The translations under genes were made by a program, and so were the position numbers. The notes beneath the pieces were generated by a model. The model was given only the letters and a program-made list of their open reading frames with translations, was not told the DNA's origin and did no database searches. A stretch of DNA of 62,946 nucleotides from Streptomyces cacaoi (GTDB lineage Bacteria > Actinomycetota > Actinomycetes > Streptomycetales > Streptomycetaceae), in the NCBI RefSeq assembly GCF_006539165.1, contig NZ_BJMM01000042.1, positions 1-62,946 of the forward strand. Reading direction: 5' to 3'. Each line of letters starts with the position of its first letter. Within the stretch, counting starts at the first letter, position 1. Shown piece by piece: positions 8,564 through 17,625 of this stretch.

Positions 8564-9286
8564 ATGACGACCACGCCCGAGACCCCGGAGATCCCCGACG
8601 CCCCCGGCGTCCGCGGTACGGCGGAGGTCCAGGACCGCACCGGCCCCCTGTCCCGTTCGTTCCCCGGTTCCCTCCGACCGGCCCGGGTGCTGCCCGGCGC
8701 GCAGGTCTCCGAGCGGGCGGCCGTGGGGGACGGGACCACCGTGTGGGAGCTGGCGCAGATCCGGGAGGACGCGGTGCTGGGGGAGGAGTGCGTGATCGGC
8801 CGGGGCGCGTACATCGGCACGGGTGTGCGGGTCGGGGCCCGGTCGAAGGTGCAGAACCACGCGCTGGTCTACGAGCCGGCGCAGCTGGGCGAGGGCGTGT
8901 TCATCGGGCCCGCCGTCGTGCTCACCAACGACCGCAACCCGCGCGCGGTGGCGGCGGACGGCTCTCCCAAGCGTGCCGGGGACTGGGAGCCGGTGGGGGT
9001 CCGGGTGGGCCGTGGTGCCTCGCTGGGGGCGCGTGCGGTGTGTGTGGCGCCGGTGCGGATCGGGCGGTGGGCGATGGTCGCGGCCGGTGCGGTGGTCACC
9101 GCGGACGTGCCGGACTTCGCGCTGGTCGTGGGCGTCCCCGCGCGCCGGATCGGCTGGGTGGGCCGCAGCGGGGAGCGGCTGCGCGCGCGGGGGCCCGGGA
9201 GCTGGGAGTGCCCGCGCACGGGGGAGCGCTACGAGGAGGCGGAGGCGCCCGACGGCTCCGTCACGCTCCGCGACGCCCGGCCCTGA
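8564..9286 (+). CDS. Left-handed beta-helix N-acetyltransferase, WbpD/WlbB-like
   Basis: The 240-residue protein has hexapeptide repeats (isoleucine-patch turns such as VLGEECVIGRGAYIGTGV, FIGPAVVLTNDRNPRA, RIGRWAMVAAGAVV). The order matches WbpD/WlbB, the UDP-2-acetamido-3-amino-2,3-dideoxy-glucuronate N-acetyltransferases. These acetylate the 3-amino group using acetyl-CoA to give UDP-2,3-diacetamido-2,3-dideoxy-glucuronic acid. The first 45 residues (Thr/Pro-rich) are outside the fold. The long upstream open frame is disregarded: ATG at 8564 has a GAGG site 6 nt before it and begins just ahead of the domain. It heads a set with the aminotransferase (9433) and the oxidoreductase (10608), the other two steps of the same pathway, which strengthens the assignment. 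Confidence 0.82.
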   Translation: MTTTPETPEIPDAPGVRGTAEVQDRTGPLSRSFPGSLRPARVLPGAQVSERAAVGDGTTVWELAQIREDAVLGEECVIGRGAYIGTGVRVGARSKVQNHALVYEPAQLGEGVFIGPAVVLTNDRNPRAVAADGSPKRAGDWEPVGVRVGRGASLGARAVCVAPVRIGRWAMVAAGAVVTADVPDFALVVGVPARRIGWVGRSGERLRARGPGSWECPRTGERYEEAEAPDGSVTLRDARP

Positions 9287-9432
9287 GCGCTGCGTGCCGT
9301 GACCCCGGTGTCCCCCGCACGGCCGCACCGGTGTGGGCGGTACGGGCGAATCGTAGGCCCGGACTGCAAGCGGGCGGCCCGGAACGGGACCACATAGGGG
9401 CGTAACTGGCCGGAGACCCGAGGGGCGTCCGC

Positions 9433-10611
9433 ATGCAAGGGCCGCGTGAAGAGATGATTCCGGCTGCGAAACCGCAGCTCGGGGACGAGGAGATCGCCGC
9501 AGCGGTACGTGTGCTGCGCGGCGGCCGGGTCGTGCAGGGGCCGGAGGTGGCGGCCTTCGAGGGCGAGTTCGGCGCGCTGGTGGCGGACCGCTCCTGCGTC
9601 GCCGTCAACTCCGGGACCTCGGCGCTGCATCTGGCGCTGCTGGCGCTGGGCATCGGGCCGGGGGACGAGGTCGTCGTCCCGTCCTTCTCGTTCGCGGCCA
9701 GCGCCAACGCCGTGCGGCTGGCCGGGGCCGAGCCGGTGTTCGCGGAGATCGACCCGGACACCTTCTGCCTCGACCCGGACGCGGCCGCCGGCGCGGTCGG
9801 TCCGCGTACCGCCGCGCTGATGCCCGTCCATCTGTACGGGCATCCGGCGGCGATGGACCGGCTGACGCAGCTGGCGCGGCGGCACGGGCTGGCCGTGGTC
9901 GAGGACGCCTGCCAGGCGCACGCCGCCGCCCTGGACGACCGCCCGGTGGGCGCCTTCGGGGACGCGGCCTGCTTCAGCTTCTATCCGACGAAGAACATGC
10001 AGTCCCTGGAGGGCGGCATGGTCGTCGTCCCCGACCAGGCGCACGCGCGCACGCTGCGGCTGCTGCGCAACCAGGGCATGGAGCAGCGCTACGAGAACGA
10101 GATCGTCGGCGCCAACATGCGGATGACGGATGTGGCGGCGGCCGTCGGCCGGGTGCAGCTGACGCGGCTGGCGGAGCGGACGGAGCGGCGCCGGGCGCAC
10201 GCGGCCGTGCTGGACGAGGGGCTGCGCGGGCTCGCGGGCCTGGTCACCCCGCCCGTCGCGGCCGGCGCCCGGCACGTCTACCACCAGTACACGGTGCGGG
10301 TGCCCGGCGGCGCCGAGGCGCGGGAGCGGGTGCGGGCCGGGCTGGAGGCCGCCGGGGTGGGCAGCGCCGTCTACTACCCGACGCCGATCCACCGGCTCAA
10401 GCCGTACGCCTCGCTGGGTGCCGATCTGCCCGTCACCGACCGGGCCGCGGCCGAGGTGCTCTCGCTCCCGGTGCATCCGGCGCTCACCGGGGACGACCTG
10501 GTGCGCATCGTGCGCGCCGCACGGGACGTGACCGCCACGGCCGAGCCGGTCCCCGGGGAGCGGCCCGGGGAACCGGCCGCCGCCCCCGGCACAGCGGAGG
10601 TGATCCGATGA
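9433..10611 (+). CDS. DegT/DnrJ/EryC1/StrS aminotransferase, WbpE-like
   Basis: This is a 392-residue PLP-dependent sugar aminotransferase. The Schiff-base lysine is Lys187 in FSFYPTKNMQSLEGG. The substrate loop NSGTSALHLALLALG and the DEVVVPSFSF motif are standard for the DegT family. Flanked by WbpD-like and WbpB-like genes, it most likely transfers an amino group from glutamate to C3 of the UDP-3-keto-GlcNAcA intermediate (WbpE/WlbC step). ATG at 9433 has GAGGGG at 9420-9425. An internal ATG at 9454 is possible but has poorer spacing. Its stop overlaps the next start in an ATGA at 10608-10611, indicating translational coupling. Other amino-sugar substrates cannot be excluded from sequence alone. 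Confidence 0.88.
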   Translation: MQGPREEMIPAAKPQLGDEEIAAAVRVLRGGRVVQGPEVAAFEGEFGALVADRSCVAVNSGTSALHLALLALGIGPGDEVVVPSFSFAASANAVRLAGAEPVFAEIDPDTFCLDPDAAAGAVGPRTAALMPVHLYGHPAAMDRLTQLARRHGLAVVEDACQAHAAALDDRPVGAFGDAACFSFYPTKNMQSLEGGMVVVPDQAHARTLRLLRNQGMEQRYENEIVGANMRMTDVAAAVGRVQLTRLAERTERRRAHAAVLDEGLRGLAGLVTPPVAAGARHVYHQYTVRVPGGAEARERVRAGLEAAGVGSAVYYPTPIHRLKPYASLGADLPVTDRAAAEVLSLPVHPALTGDDLVRIVRAARDVTATAEPVPGERPGEPAAAPGTAEVIR

Positions 10612-11792
10612 CCGCGACGACATCCGCACACCCCGGCCCGCACGGCCGGCCCGGCGAGCAGCCGGCCGCACCGCTGCGTGCCGGGCTCGTCGGGCTGGGC
10701 GCCATGGGGCGCAACCACGCGCGGATCCTCGCCGCGCTGGACGGGGTCGAGTTCGTGGCCGCCGTCGATCCGGCCGTCGAGGCCGCGGCCGACGGGCGGC
10801 CCGGCCCCGGCGGGGTCCCCGTGCTGCGGGACGTCGGCGAACTGCTCGCGCTCGGCGTCGACTACGCGGTCGTCGCCTGCCCGACGGCGCTCCACGAGGA
10901 CGTGGGGCTGCGGCTGGCCGAGGCCGGGGTGTGCGCGCTGATCGAGAAGCCGCTGGCGCACACGGCGGAGGCGGCACGCCGGCTCGCGGAGGCGTTCGAG
11001 GCGCGGGGGCTGGTCGCCGGTGTCGGGCACATCGAGCGGTTCAACCCGGCGCTCCAGCAGCTGCGGGCCCGGCTGGAGGCGGGCGAGCTGGGCGAGGTCT
11101 TCCAGGTCGTCACCCGGCGCCAGGGGCCCTTCCCGCACCGGATCGCCGACGTCGGTGTCGTCAAGGACCTGGCGACCCACGACATCGACCTGACGAGCTG
11201 GATCACGGGGCAGGGCTACGCGACGCTCTCCGCGCGCACCGTCTCCAAATCCGGCCGTGACCACGAGGACATGGTGGCCGTCGTCGGCTCCCTGGCGGAC
11301 GGGACGATGGTCAGCCACCTGGTGAACTGGCTCAGCCCGCTCAAGGAGCGGTTCTGCGCCGTCACGGGCGAGCGCGGCTGCTTCGTCGCCGACACCCTCA
11401 CGGCCGATCTGACCTTCCACGCCAACGGCGCCGTGGCCACCGAGTGGGAGGCGCTGCGGGCCTTCCGCGGCGTTGCCGAGGGGGACACCGTGCGGTACGC
11501 CTTCCCCAAGCGGGAGCCGCTCGCCGTCGAGCACGAGCGGTTCCGGGACGCGGTGCGCGGCGCCGCCGGCGGCATCGTCACCGCGCGCGAGGGCCTGCGG
11601 ACGGTCGAGGTCTCGACCGCCGTCCTGGAGTCGGCACGCCTGATGGCCGACGTCGGCGGCACCGGGCTGCCGGCGCTGCCCGGCACGGCGGAGCCCGACG
11701 GGCCCGCTTCCGGCGTCACCGCCACCGTCCTGCCGTCCGGGGCGCCACCGGCGCCGGGAGCGCACGGCCGGGTCGCGGAGCAGACGACATGA
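10608..11792 (+). CDS. Gfo/Idh/MocA family oxidoreductase, WbpB/WlbA-like sugar-nucleotide 3-dehydrogenase
   Basis: The 394-residue protein opens with an NAD(P)-binding GLVGLGAMGRNHARIL motif after about 25 flexible residues. The family E-K-P-L-A motif follows, with Lys114 the expected catalytic lysine, and then VVKDLATHDIDL with the conserved His-Asp pair. WbpB/WlbA enzymes oxidise C3 of UDP-GlcNAc-uronate to the 3-keto sugar that the neighbouring aminotransferase would aminate. The start (ATGA, 10608-10611) overlaps the aminotransferase stop and its own stop (ATGA, 11789-11792) overlaps the next gene. So 9433, 10608 and 11789 are one coupled operon. The specific substrate is inferred from this arrangement; the family itself is certain. 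Confidence 0.88.
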   Translation: MTATTSAHPGPHGRPGEQPAAPLRAGLVGLGAMGRNHARILAALDGVEFVAAVDPAVEAAADGRPGPGGVPVLRDVGELLALGVDYAVVACPTALHEDVGLRLAEAGVCALIEKPLAHTAEAARRLAEAFEARGLVAGVGHIERFNPALQQLRARLEAGELGEVFQVVTRRQGPFPHRIADVGVVKDLATHDIDLTSWITGQGYATLSARTVSKSGRDHEDMVAVVGSLADGTMVSHLVNWLSPLKERFCAVTGERGCFVADTLTADLTFHANGAVATEWEALRAFRGVAEGDTVRYAFPKREPLAVEHERFRDAVRGAAGGIVTAREGLRTVEVSTAVLESARLMADVGGTGLPALPGTAEPDGPASGVTATVLPSGAPPAPGAHGRVAEQTT

Positions 11793-14572
11793 GCGCCCCG
11801 GAACAGCCCGTGAGCGGGCGTCCGCAGCAGGAGACCGACGCTCCCCGCGCCCCGCTGGTCCATGTGCAGCCCCCGGCCGACCCGCTGCCGCAGGCTCCGG
11901 CGGAGCGCCCGCGGCCCACCTCCGGCGGGGAGGGGGACGGCGCCGTCGGCCGGCCCCGGCTGGTCGTCGTCGTGGGCAACCCGGTCACCGGGGACTCCCG
12001 GGTGCAGAAGACGGCGCTCGCCGCCGCCCGGGCCGGCTGGGACGTGACGCTCGTCGGCCGCAGCCCCTCCCGGAAGCGGGAGGAGTCCGTCCTCGGCCCG
12101 GTCCGCGTGGTCAAGGTGCCCGTCTCCGGGCACATGCGTGCCGCGGCGAGCGCCGCCCGCCGCCGCTCCCGGCTGCGCAGCCGGCTCACCCAGTGGGGGC
12201 TGCCCGACGACGGCGCCTGGCTGCGGGCCCGCTCGGTGCACGCCGCCTGGGTGCGCGAGCACACCACCCGCGTCGGCTGGCTCGCCGAACGCCCTTCCGG
12301 GGTGCGGACGGCCGTGGCGCGGGAGGCGCTCAAGGGCTGGGTGCGGCTGCGCCGGTACGCGCACAAGGGCCGCGGCAGGCTCTACCAGTGGGAGCGCCGG
12401 CACGCCGCCGAGCCGCGGCCCACCGGCGACTGGCGGCGCGACTGGCCCGAACTTCTCGACTTCGACCTGGCGTTCGGCCCGGTCATCGAGGAGCTGCGCC
12501 CCGATGTGCTGCACGCCAACGACATCGCCATGCTGCCCATCGCCGCGCGCAGCGCCGCCCGGCTGCGGGCCCGGGGGCACCGCACCGCCTGGCTGTACGA
12601 CGCGCACGAGTACGTCCGCGGCATCGAGTGGCCCGACGCGCTGCGCCGTGCCGCGTTCCCCGCCGCCGAGGACGCCTTCATCCGCCGCGCCGGCGCGGTC
12701 GTCACCGTCTCCGACGAGCTGGCGGCGCTGCTGCGCGAGCAGTACGGGCTGCGGCGGTCCCCGCTCGTCGTCGCCAACGCGCCCGTGCGCGCGGCGGTAC
12801 GCGGCGCCGCGGCCGGCGAACGCGCCGGTGTGCGGGACGTGTGCGGGCTGGAGGGGGATGTGCCGCTGCTGGTGTACGCCGGGTGGATCGGGCCCGAGCG
12901 GGGGCTGGACGTCGCCGTCGAGGGCCTCGTCGGGCTGCACCGGGCCCATCTGGCGCTGGTCGCGGGCAGCAAGCCGAACGCCACCCTCCAGGCCCTGCTG
13001 GCGCTGGCCGAGCGGCTCGGGGTGCGCGAACGGGTGCACGTGGTGCCCTATGTGCCGCAGGAACAGGTGCCCGACTACCTCTCCTCGGCCGACCTCGGCC
13101 TGATCTGCTTCCGGCACGTGCCCAACTGCGAGATCTCGCTGCCCACCAAGGCCGCCGAGTATCTGCACGCCGGGCTGCCGATGGTCACCAGCGGGGTCCG
13201 CACCCTGCGGGCCTTCGTCGAACGCACCGGCGTGGGCGAGGTGTTCGTCGCCGAGCAGCCGCGCTCCTTCGTCGCCGCCGTCCGCCGCGCGCTCGCCCGG
13301 CGCGACACCCTCGCCGGGCACATCACGGACGAACTGCTCCGCGAGCTGTCCTGGGAGCACCAGTCGGACGGGCTGCTGCACCTGTACGAGGAGCTGGCCG
13401 GGCCGCGCGCCGCCGGCCGGCTCGTGCCGCGCGACGTGCCCTGGTCGGCGGCCGAACGCCCCGGTGCCGGCCGGGCGGCGGAGCCCGCCGGCGCCGGGGA
13501 CACCTGCACCGCACCCGGCGGCTGGCGCCCGCTGACCAGCACACCCGTACGGCTCGGGCTGGGCTGCGCCAACTCGGCGGGCCAGCTCGCCCAGTTCGCG
13601 CGCGCCCTGAGCGAACGGCGGGCGGACCTCTCCGCCGAGGTCGTCATGCACACCCACGAGCAGAGCGTGCGCTACCCCGCCGATGTGCACACCCCCGCGG
13701 AACGCGCCGCGGAGCTGGGCCACCAGCTGGAGCGCGCCCGCCGGGTGCTCGGCTCCTGCACGCACTACCTGTCCGACTCCTTCACCCCCGCGCTGGGCCG
13801 GCTCAACGGCGGCCACATCCGCGACGACCTGCCGGCGCTGCGGGCCGCCGGGATCAAGGTCGCCCTCCTCGCGCACGGCAGCGACGTGCGCGACCCCGAG
13901 CGGCACATGGCCCGCTATCCGCACTCCCACTACCACGCGGCCGACGAGTCCGTGCTCGCCGCGCTCACCCGGAAGAGCGCCCGCAACCGCCGGTTCGCCG
14001 CCGAGTGCGGACTGCCGCAGTTCGTCACCACCCCGGACCTGCTCGACGATCTGCCGGGCGCCCGCTGGGCCCCGCTCGTCGTCGACGTCGCGTCCTGGGA
14101 GAGCGAGCTGCCCGCGATGGAACGCTGCCGCCCCGTCGTCGTGCACGCCCCGTCGAAGCGCTGGACGAAGGGCACCGAGCGGGTGGTCCCGGTGCTGGAG
14201 GAGCTGGACCGGCGCGGCCACATCGAATTCCGGCTGGCGACCGGGGTGCCCTGGGAGAGGGTGCGGGAACTCGTGCAGGACGCCGACATCGTCGTCGACC
14301 AGTTCGCCGTCGGCACCTACGGGACGTTCGCCTGCGAAGGCATGGCGGCGGGCCGCCCCGTCGTCGCCTACCTGGACGAGCAGGTGCACCGCGCCGCCGG
14401 CATCGAACCGCCCGTCGTCGGCGCCACTCCGCGCACCCTGCGCAGCGCACTGGAATCCCTTCTGGACGACCGGGAATTCGCCCGGCGCACCGCACGGCAA
14501 TCCGTGGAATATGTGCGCACCTATCACGACGGCGGCTACACGGCCGCGGTCCTGGATGAATTCCTGCGCTGA
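11789..14572 (+). CDS. Tandem-domain glycosyltransferase, two GT-B modules (twin copy 1)
   Basis: The 927-residue protein has two modules. Residues about 50-540 form a GT4-like enzyme: DSRVQKTALAAARAGWDVTL near the start, a H-A-N-D motif at 242-245, Y-D-A-H-E at 270-274, and the donor-site stretch E448 to E457 with T-K at 453-454. Residues about 590-927 form a second GT-B-like module with LLAHGSDVRDPERH, HAPSKRWTKGTERV and VDQFAVGTYGTFACEGMAAG. Two sequential or bifunctional sugar transfers in wall-polymer assembly are plausible. The ATG is coupled to the previous stop (ATGA, 11789-11792), so it belongs to the diacetamido-uronate operon, and one module may use that UDP-sugar. The next gene is a full-length paralogue. 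Linkage and donors are unknown. Confidence 0.82.
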   Translation: MSAPEQPVSGRPQQETDAPRAPLVHVQPPADPLPQAPAERPRPTSGGEGDGAVGRPRLVVVVGNPVTGDSRVQKTALAAARAGWDVTLVGRSPSRKREESVLGPVRVVKVPVSGHMRAAASAARRRSRLRSRLTQWGLPDDGAWLRARSVHAAWVREHTTRVGWLAERPSGVRTAVAREALKGWVRLRRYAHKGRGRLYQWERRHAAEPRPTGDWRRDWPELLDFDLAFGPVIEELRPDVLHANDIAMLPIAARSAARLRARGHRTAWLYDAHEYVRGIEWPDALRRAAFPAAEDAFIRRAGAVVTVSDELAALLREQYGLRRSPLVVANAPVRAAVRGAAAGERAGVRDVCGLEGDVPLLVYAGWIGPERGLDVAVEGLVGLHRAHLALVAGSKPNATLQALLALAERLGVRERVHVVPYVPQEQVPDYLSSADLGLICFRHVPNCEISLPTKAAEYLHAGLPMVTSGVRTLRAFVERTGVGEVFVAEQPRSFVAAVRRALARRDTLAGHITDELLRELSWEHQSDGLLHLYEELAGPRAAGRLVPRDVPWSAAERPGAGRAAEPAGAGDTCTAPGGWRPLTSTPVRLGLGCANSAGQLAQFARALSERRADLSAEVVMHTHEQSVRYPADVHTPAERAAELGHQLERARRVLGSCTHYLSDSFTPALGRLNGGHIRDDLPALRAAGIKVALLAHGSDVRDPERHMARYPHSHYHAADESVLAALTRKSARNRRFAAECGLPQFVTTPDLLDDLPGARWAPLVVDVASWESELPAMERCRPVVVHAPSKRWTKGTERVVPVLEELDRRGHIEFRLATGVPWERVRELVQDADIVVDQFAVGTYGTFACEGMAAGRPVVAYLDEQVHRAAGIEPPVVGATPRTLRSALESLLDDREFARRTARQSVEYVRTYHDGGYTAAVLDEFLR

Positions 14573-14682
14573 GCCGGGGTGTTCCTTTCCCGGCCCCTGA
14601 GACGCCCTGTCATGGTGAGGCACCGGTAACAGGAATCAGCGCGCGCCCGGGGCGCAGCGCGGAGCGTCCAGGAGAAATTTCC

Positions 14683-17364
14683 ATGGAGAATTGCGGCACC
14701 CGTCCGAGGCTCGCCGTCGTCGTCGGCGGGCCCCTCCAGGACGACGCCAGGGCCGAGCGCACCGCCGTGGCAGCCGTCCGCGCGGGCTGGGACGTCACCC
14801 TGATCGGCCGTTCCTCCTCCCGCCGCAGGGAGGAGCGGACGCTGGGCGGTGCGGCGGTCGTCAAGGTGCCGGTGGGCACCGAGATGCAGGAGCAGGCCCG
14901 GCTGCGCGCGACCGCGCCGCGCGGCCCGCACGCCCTGCTCACCCGCTGGGGCCTGCACGACGAACGGCCGCTCGCGCGTGCGGAGGCGGCGCACGCGGCC
15001 TGGGTGCGCGAGCACACCGCCCGCATCGGCGCGCTCGCCGCCCGCCGCTCCGCCGCCTTGGCCCCGCTCGCCCTGCTGCGCACCGCGCCGCTGCGGGCCC
15101 GGGTGCGGGTACGCCGCCGCCTCCACCGCGCCGTCCTGCGCCTCTACCGCGCCGACTGGCTGCCCGGCGCCCGCGGCCGCAACTCCGCCCGCCCGACGGG
15201 GAACTGGCGCACCGACTGGCCCGCGCTGCTCGATCTGGACCTCGCCTACGGGCCCGTCGTCGAGGAGCTGCGCCCCGACGTCCTGTACGCCTGCGGGGTC
15301 ACCGCCGTCGCCGCCGTCGCCCGCAGCGCGGCCCGGCTGCGCGCCCGCGGCCTGCGCACCGCCTGGGTGTACGACGCGCGCACCTACGTCGCCGGCACCA
15401 CCTGGCCCGACCCCGGCCGGGCCGGGGCCCTGCCCGCCGTCGAGGACGAGTTCGCCGGCCTGGCCGACGCCGTCGTCGCCCCCTCCGACGAGCTGGCCCG
15501 GCTGCTGTGGCAGCGGCACGCGCTCTCCTCCGCGCCGCTGGTCGTCGGCGACGCACCGGTGCGCGGCACCGTCGGCGTCGCCCGGCACACCTGCCCCACC
15601 GTGCGCTCCGTGTGCGGCCTGGCCGACGAGGTGCCGCTGCTCGTCCACCACGGCCCGGTCGGTGCCGGGCGGGGTGTGGAGACCGCCGTCGAGGCGCTGG
15701 GCGTGCTGCCGGGGGTGCACCTCGCGCTCGTCGGCGCCGACCCGCAGGACGCCACGCTGCGGGCCCTGCTGGACGGCGCGGCCAGGTCCGGCACCGCCGA
15801 CCGGGTGCACGTCGCGCCGCGCGTGCCGCACGCCCAGGTGCCCGACCACCTCTCCTCCGCCGACCTCGGCCTCGTCTGCGGGCGCCACGCACCCGACCGG
15901 GAGGTCGTGCTGCCGGCGGCCGTGCCCGAGTATCTGCACGCCGGGCTGCCCGTCGTCAGCAGCGATCTGCGGACCGCCCGCACCTTCCTCCAGGAGCACG
16001 GCGTCGGCGTCGTCCACGCGGCGGGCGAGGCCACCGCCCTCGCGGCCGCCGTCCAGCAGGCCCTCGACCGCCGGGCCGAGCTGGCCGCGAACATCTCCGG
16101 GCAGCTGCTGCACACGCTCTCCTGGGAACAGCAGTCGGCCCCGCTGCTCGCGCGGTTCGCCGCCCTGCTGCCCGCGCCGGACGGCTCCGCCTCCGCGGCG
16201 CACCGGCTCGTCCCCCGCGAGGTGCCCTGGCCCGGCAGCGCCGAGCGCCGGGACCGCCAGGAGCGCCGCAGGCCCGGGGTCACCGTGCCGGACTGGCGGC
16301 CCGTCCCCGCGCAGGGCAGGCCCGGGCAGTCCCGGGTGCGGCTCGGCATGGGCTGCGCCAACCACGCCGGGCAGCTGTCCGGCTTCGCCCGTGCCCTGTG
16401 CCGGGCCCGCACGGACGTGTCCGTCGAGGTCACCATGCACACCAGCGGCAGCCCGCTGAACGGCTACCCCGCCGATGTGAAGATCCCGCGCGGCCAGCTC
16501 GGCGCCCGCGAGGCCAAGCTCGACCGCGTCAACCGGGTGCTCGGCTCCTACACCCACTACCTCGCCGACGCGTTCACACCCGCCTTCGGCTGGCTCAACG
16601 GCCGCCACATCGAGGACGATCTGCCCGCGCTGCGCGGCGCCGGCATCGAGGTCGCGCTGCTCGCGCACGGCAGCGACGTCCGCGACCCGGAGCGCCACCG
16701 CGAGCGCTACCCCGACTCCCTCTTCCACGCCGCGCCGGAGGACACCCTCGCCGTCCTGGTCCGCAACAGCGCCCGCAACCGGCGCGTCGCCGCCGAGAGC
16801 GGGCTCCCGCTGTTCGCCACCACCCCGGACCTGCTCGACGACCTGCCCGGCGCGCAGTGGGCGCCGCTCGTCGTCGACGTGGACGCCTGGGCCTGCGACC
16901 GGGCCGTCATGGAGCGGCCCCGGCCCGTCGTGGTGCACGCGCCCTCCCGGCGCTGGACGAAGGGGACCGAGCGGATCCTGCCCGTCCTGGAGGAGCTGGA
17001 CCGGCGCGGCGCCATCGAGTTCCGGCTCGCCGAGGGGCTGCCGTGGGCCGGTATGCGGGAACTGGTGCAGGGCGCGGACATCGTCGTCGACCAGTTCGCC
17101 GTCGGCACCTACGGGACGTTCGCCTGCGAGGGCATGGCGGCGGGCAAGCCCGTCGTGGCCTTCGTCGACGAGCGGGTGCACAAGGCCGTGGGGGCCGTGC
17201 CCCCGATCGTCAACGCCACGGCTGGGACGCTGCACACGGCCCTGGAGAACCTCCTCGACGACCGGGCCATGGCCGCCGCGACGGGCCAGGAGTCCCTCGC
17301 CTACGTCCGCGCGTACCACGACGGCCGCCACACGGCCCGCGCTCTCGACGCCTTTCTCACCTGA
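14683..17364 (+). CDS. Tandem-domain glycosyltransferase (twin copy 2, diverged N-terminal module)
   Basis: The 893-residue protein is colinear with the preceding gene over both modules. The C-terminal module (about 540-893) is very similar, keeping LLAHGSDVRDPERH, HAPSRRWTKGTER and DQFAVGTYGTFACEG. The N-terminal module has lost hallmark residues: H-A-N-D has become Y-A-C-G (202-205), Y-D-A-H-E has become Y-D-A-R-T (230-234), and the lysine in the donor-site stretch is replaced (E-V-V-L-P-A-A-V-P-E). So the first module may be inactive, structural or of altered specificity, while the second is probably active. The ATG at 14683 has AGGAGA at 14670-14675. A 110 bp gap separates it from copy 1. 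This looks like an in-place duplication followed by divergence. Confidence 0.8.
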   Translation: MENCGTRPRLAVVVGGPLQDDARAERTAVAAVRAGWDVTLIGRSSSRRREERTLGGAAVVKVPVGTEMQEQARLRATAPRGPHALLTRWGLHDERPLARAEAAHAAWVREHTARIGALAARRSAALAPLALLRTAPLRARVRVRRRLHRAVLRLYRADWLPGARGRNSARPTGNWRTDWPALLDLDLAYGPVVEELRPDVLYACGVTAVAAVARSAARLRARGLRTAWVYDARTYVAGTTWPDPGRAGALPAVEDEFAGLADAVVAPSDELARLLWQRHALSSAPLVVGDAPVRGTVGVARHTCPTVRSVCGLADEVPLLVHHGPVGAGRGVETAVEALGVLPGVHLALVGADPQDATLRALLDGAARSGTADRVHVAPRVPHAQVPDHLSSADLGLVCGRHAPDREVVLPAAVPEYLHAGLPVVSSDLRTARTFLQEHGVGVVHAAGEATALAAAVQQALDRRAELAANISGQLLHTLSWEQQSAPLLARFAALLPAPDGSASAAHRLVPREVPWPGSAERRDRQERRRPGVTVPDWRPVPAQGRPGQSRVRLGMGCANHAGQLSGFARALCRARTDVSVEVTMHTSGSPLNGYPADVKIPRGQLGAREAKLDRVNRVLGSYTHYLADAFTPAFGWLNGRHIEDDLPALRGAGIEVALLAHGSDVRDPERHRERYPDSLFHAAPEDTLAVLVRNSARNRRVAAESGLPLFATTPDLLDDLPGAQWAPLVVDVDAWACDRAVMERPRPVVVHAPSRRWTKGTERILPVLEELDRRGAIEFRLAEGLPWAGMRELVQGADIVVDQFAVGTYGTFACEGMAAGKPVVAFVDERVHKAVGAVPPIVNATAGTLHTALENLLDDRAMAAATGQESLAYVRAYHDGRHTARALDAFLT

Positions 17365-17625
17365 CCCGCCGTGCTCCTCGGGGCCGCCGGCGGAATGCCG
17401 CCCGTGCGGTGTGCCGAAAGGCCGGCGGCGCGGGAATGGCGGGCCCCGTCCGAAGGGCGGGTAAGAGGAATTCGAAGAGAACGGGAGAGCGGAGGAACAA
17501 TTCTCCCGCGGCTCACTCGGATCCCGCACGGCCCAAACGCTGCGCGGGTGAATACCCGTGAGAGCCCATGCCGGTCCGGTAATGCGCGGATAGTCTCGTG
17601 CGGGGGCGACGGAAAGGGGTGGCCC

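Noticed and set aside
11216..14623. 1135-residue minus-strand open frame
   Set aside because: Antisense to the oxidoreductase and twin GT genes, which have full family motifs; no ribosome-binding site or domain on this strand.
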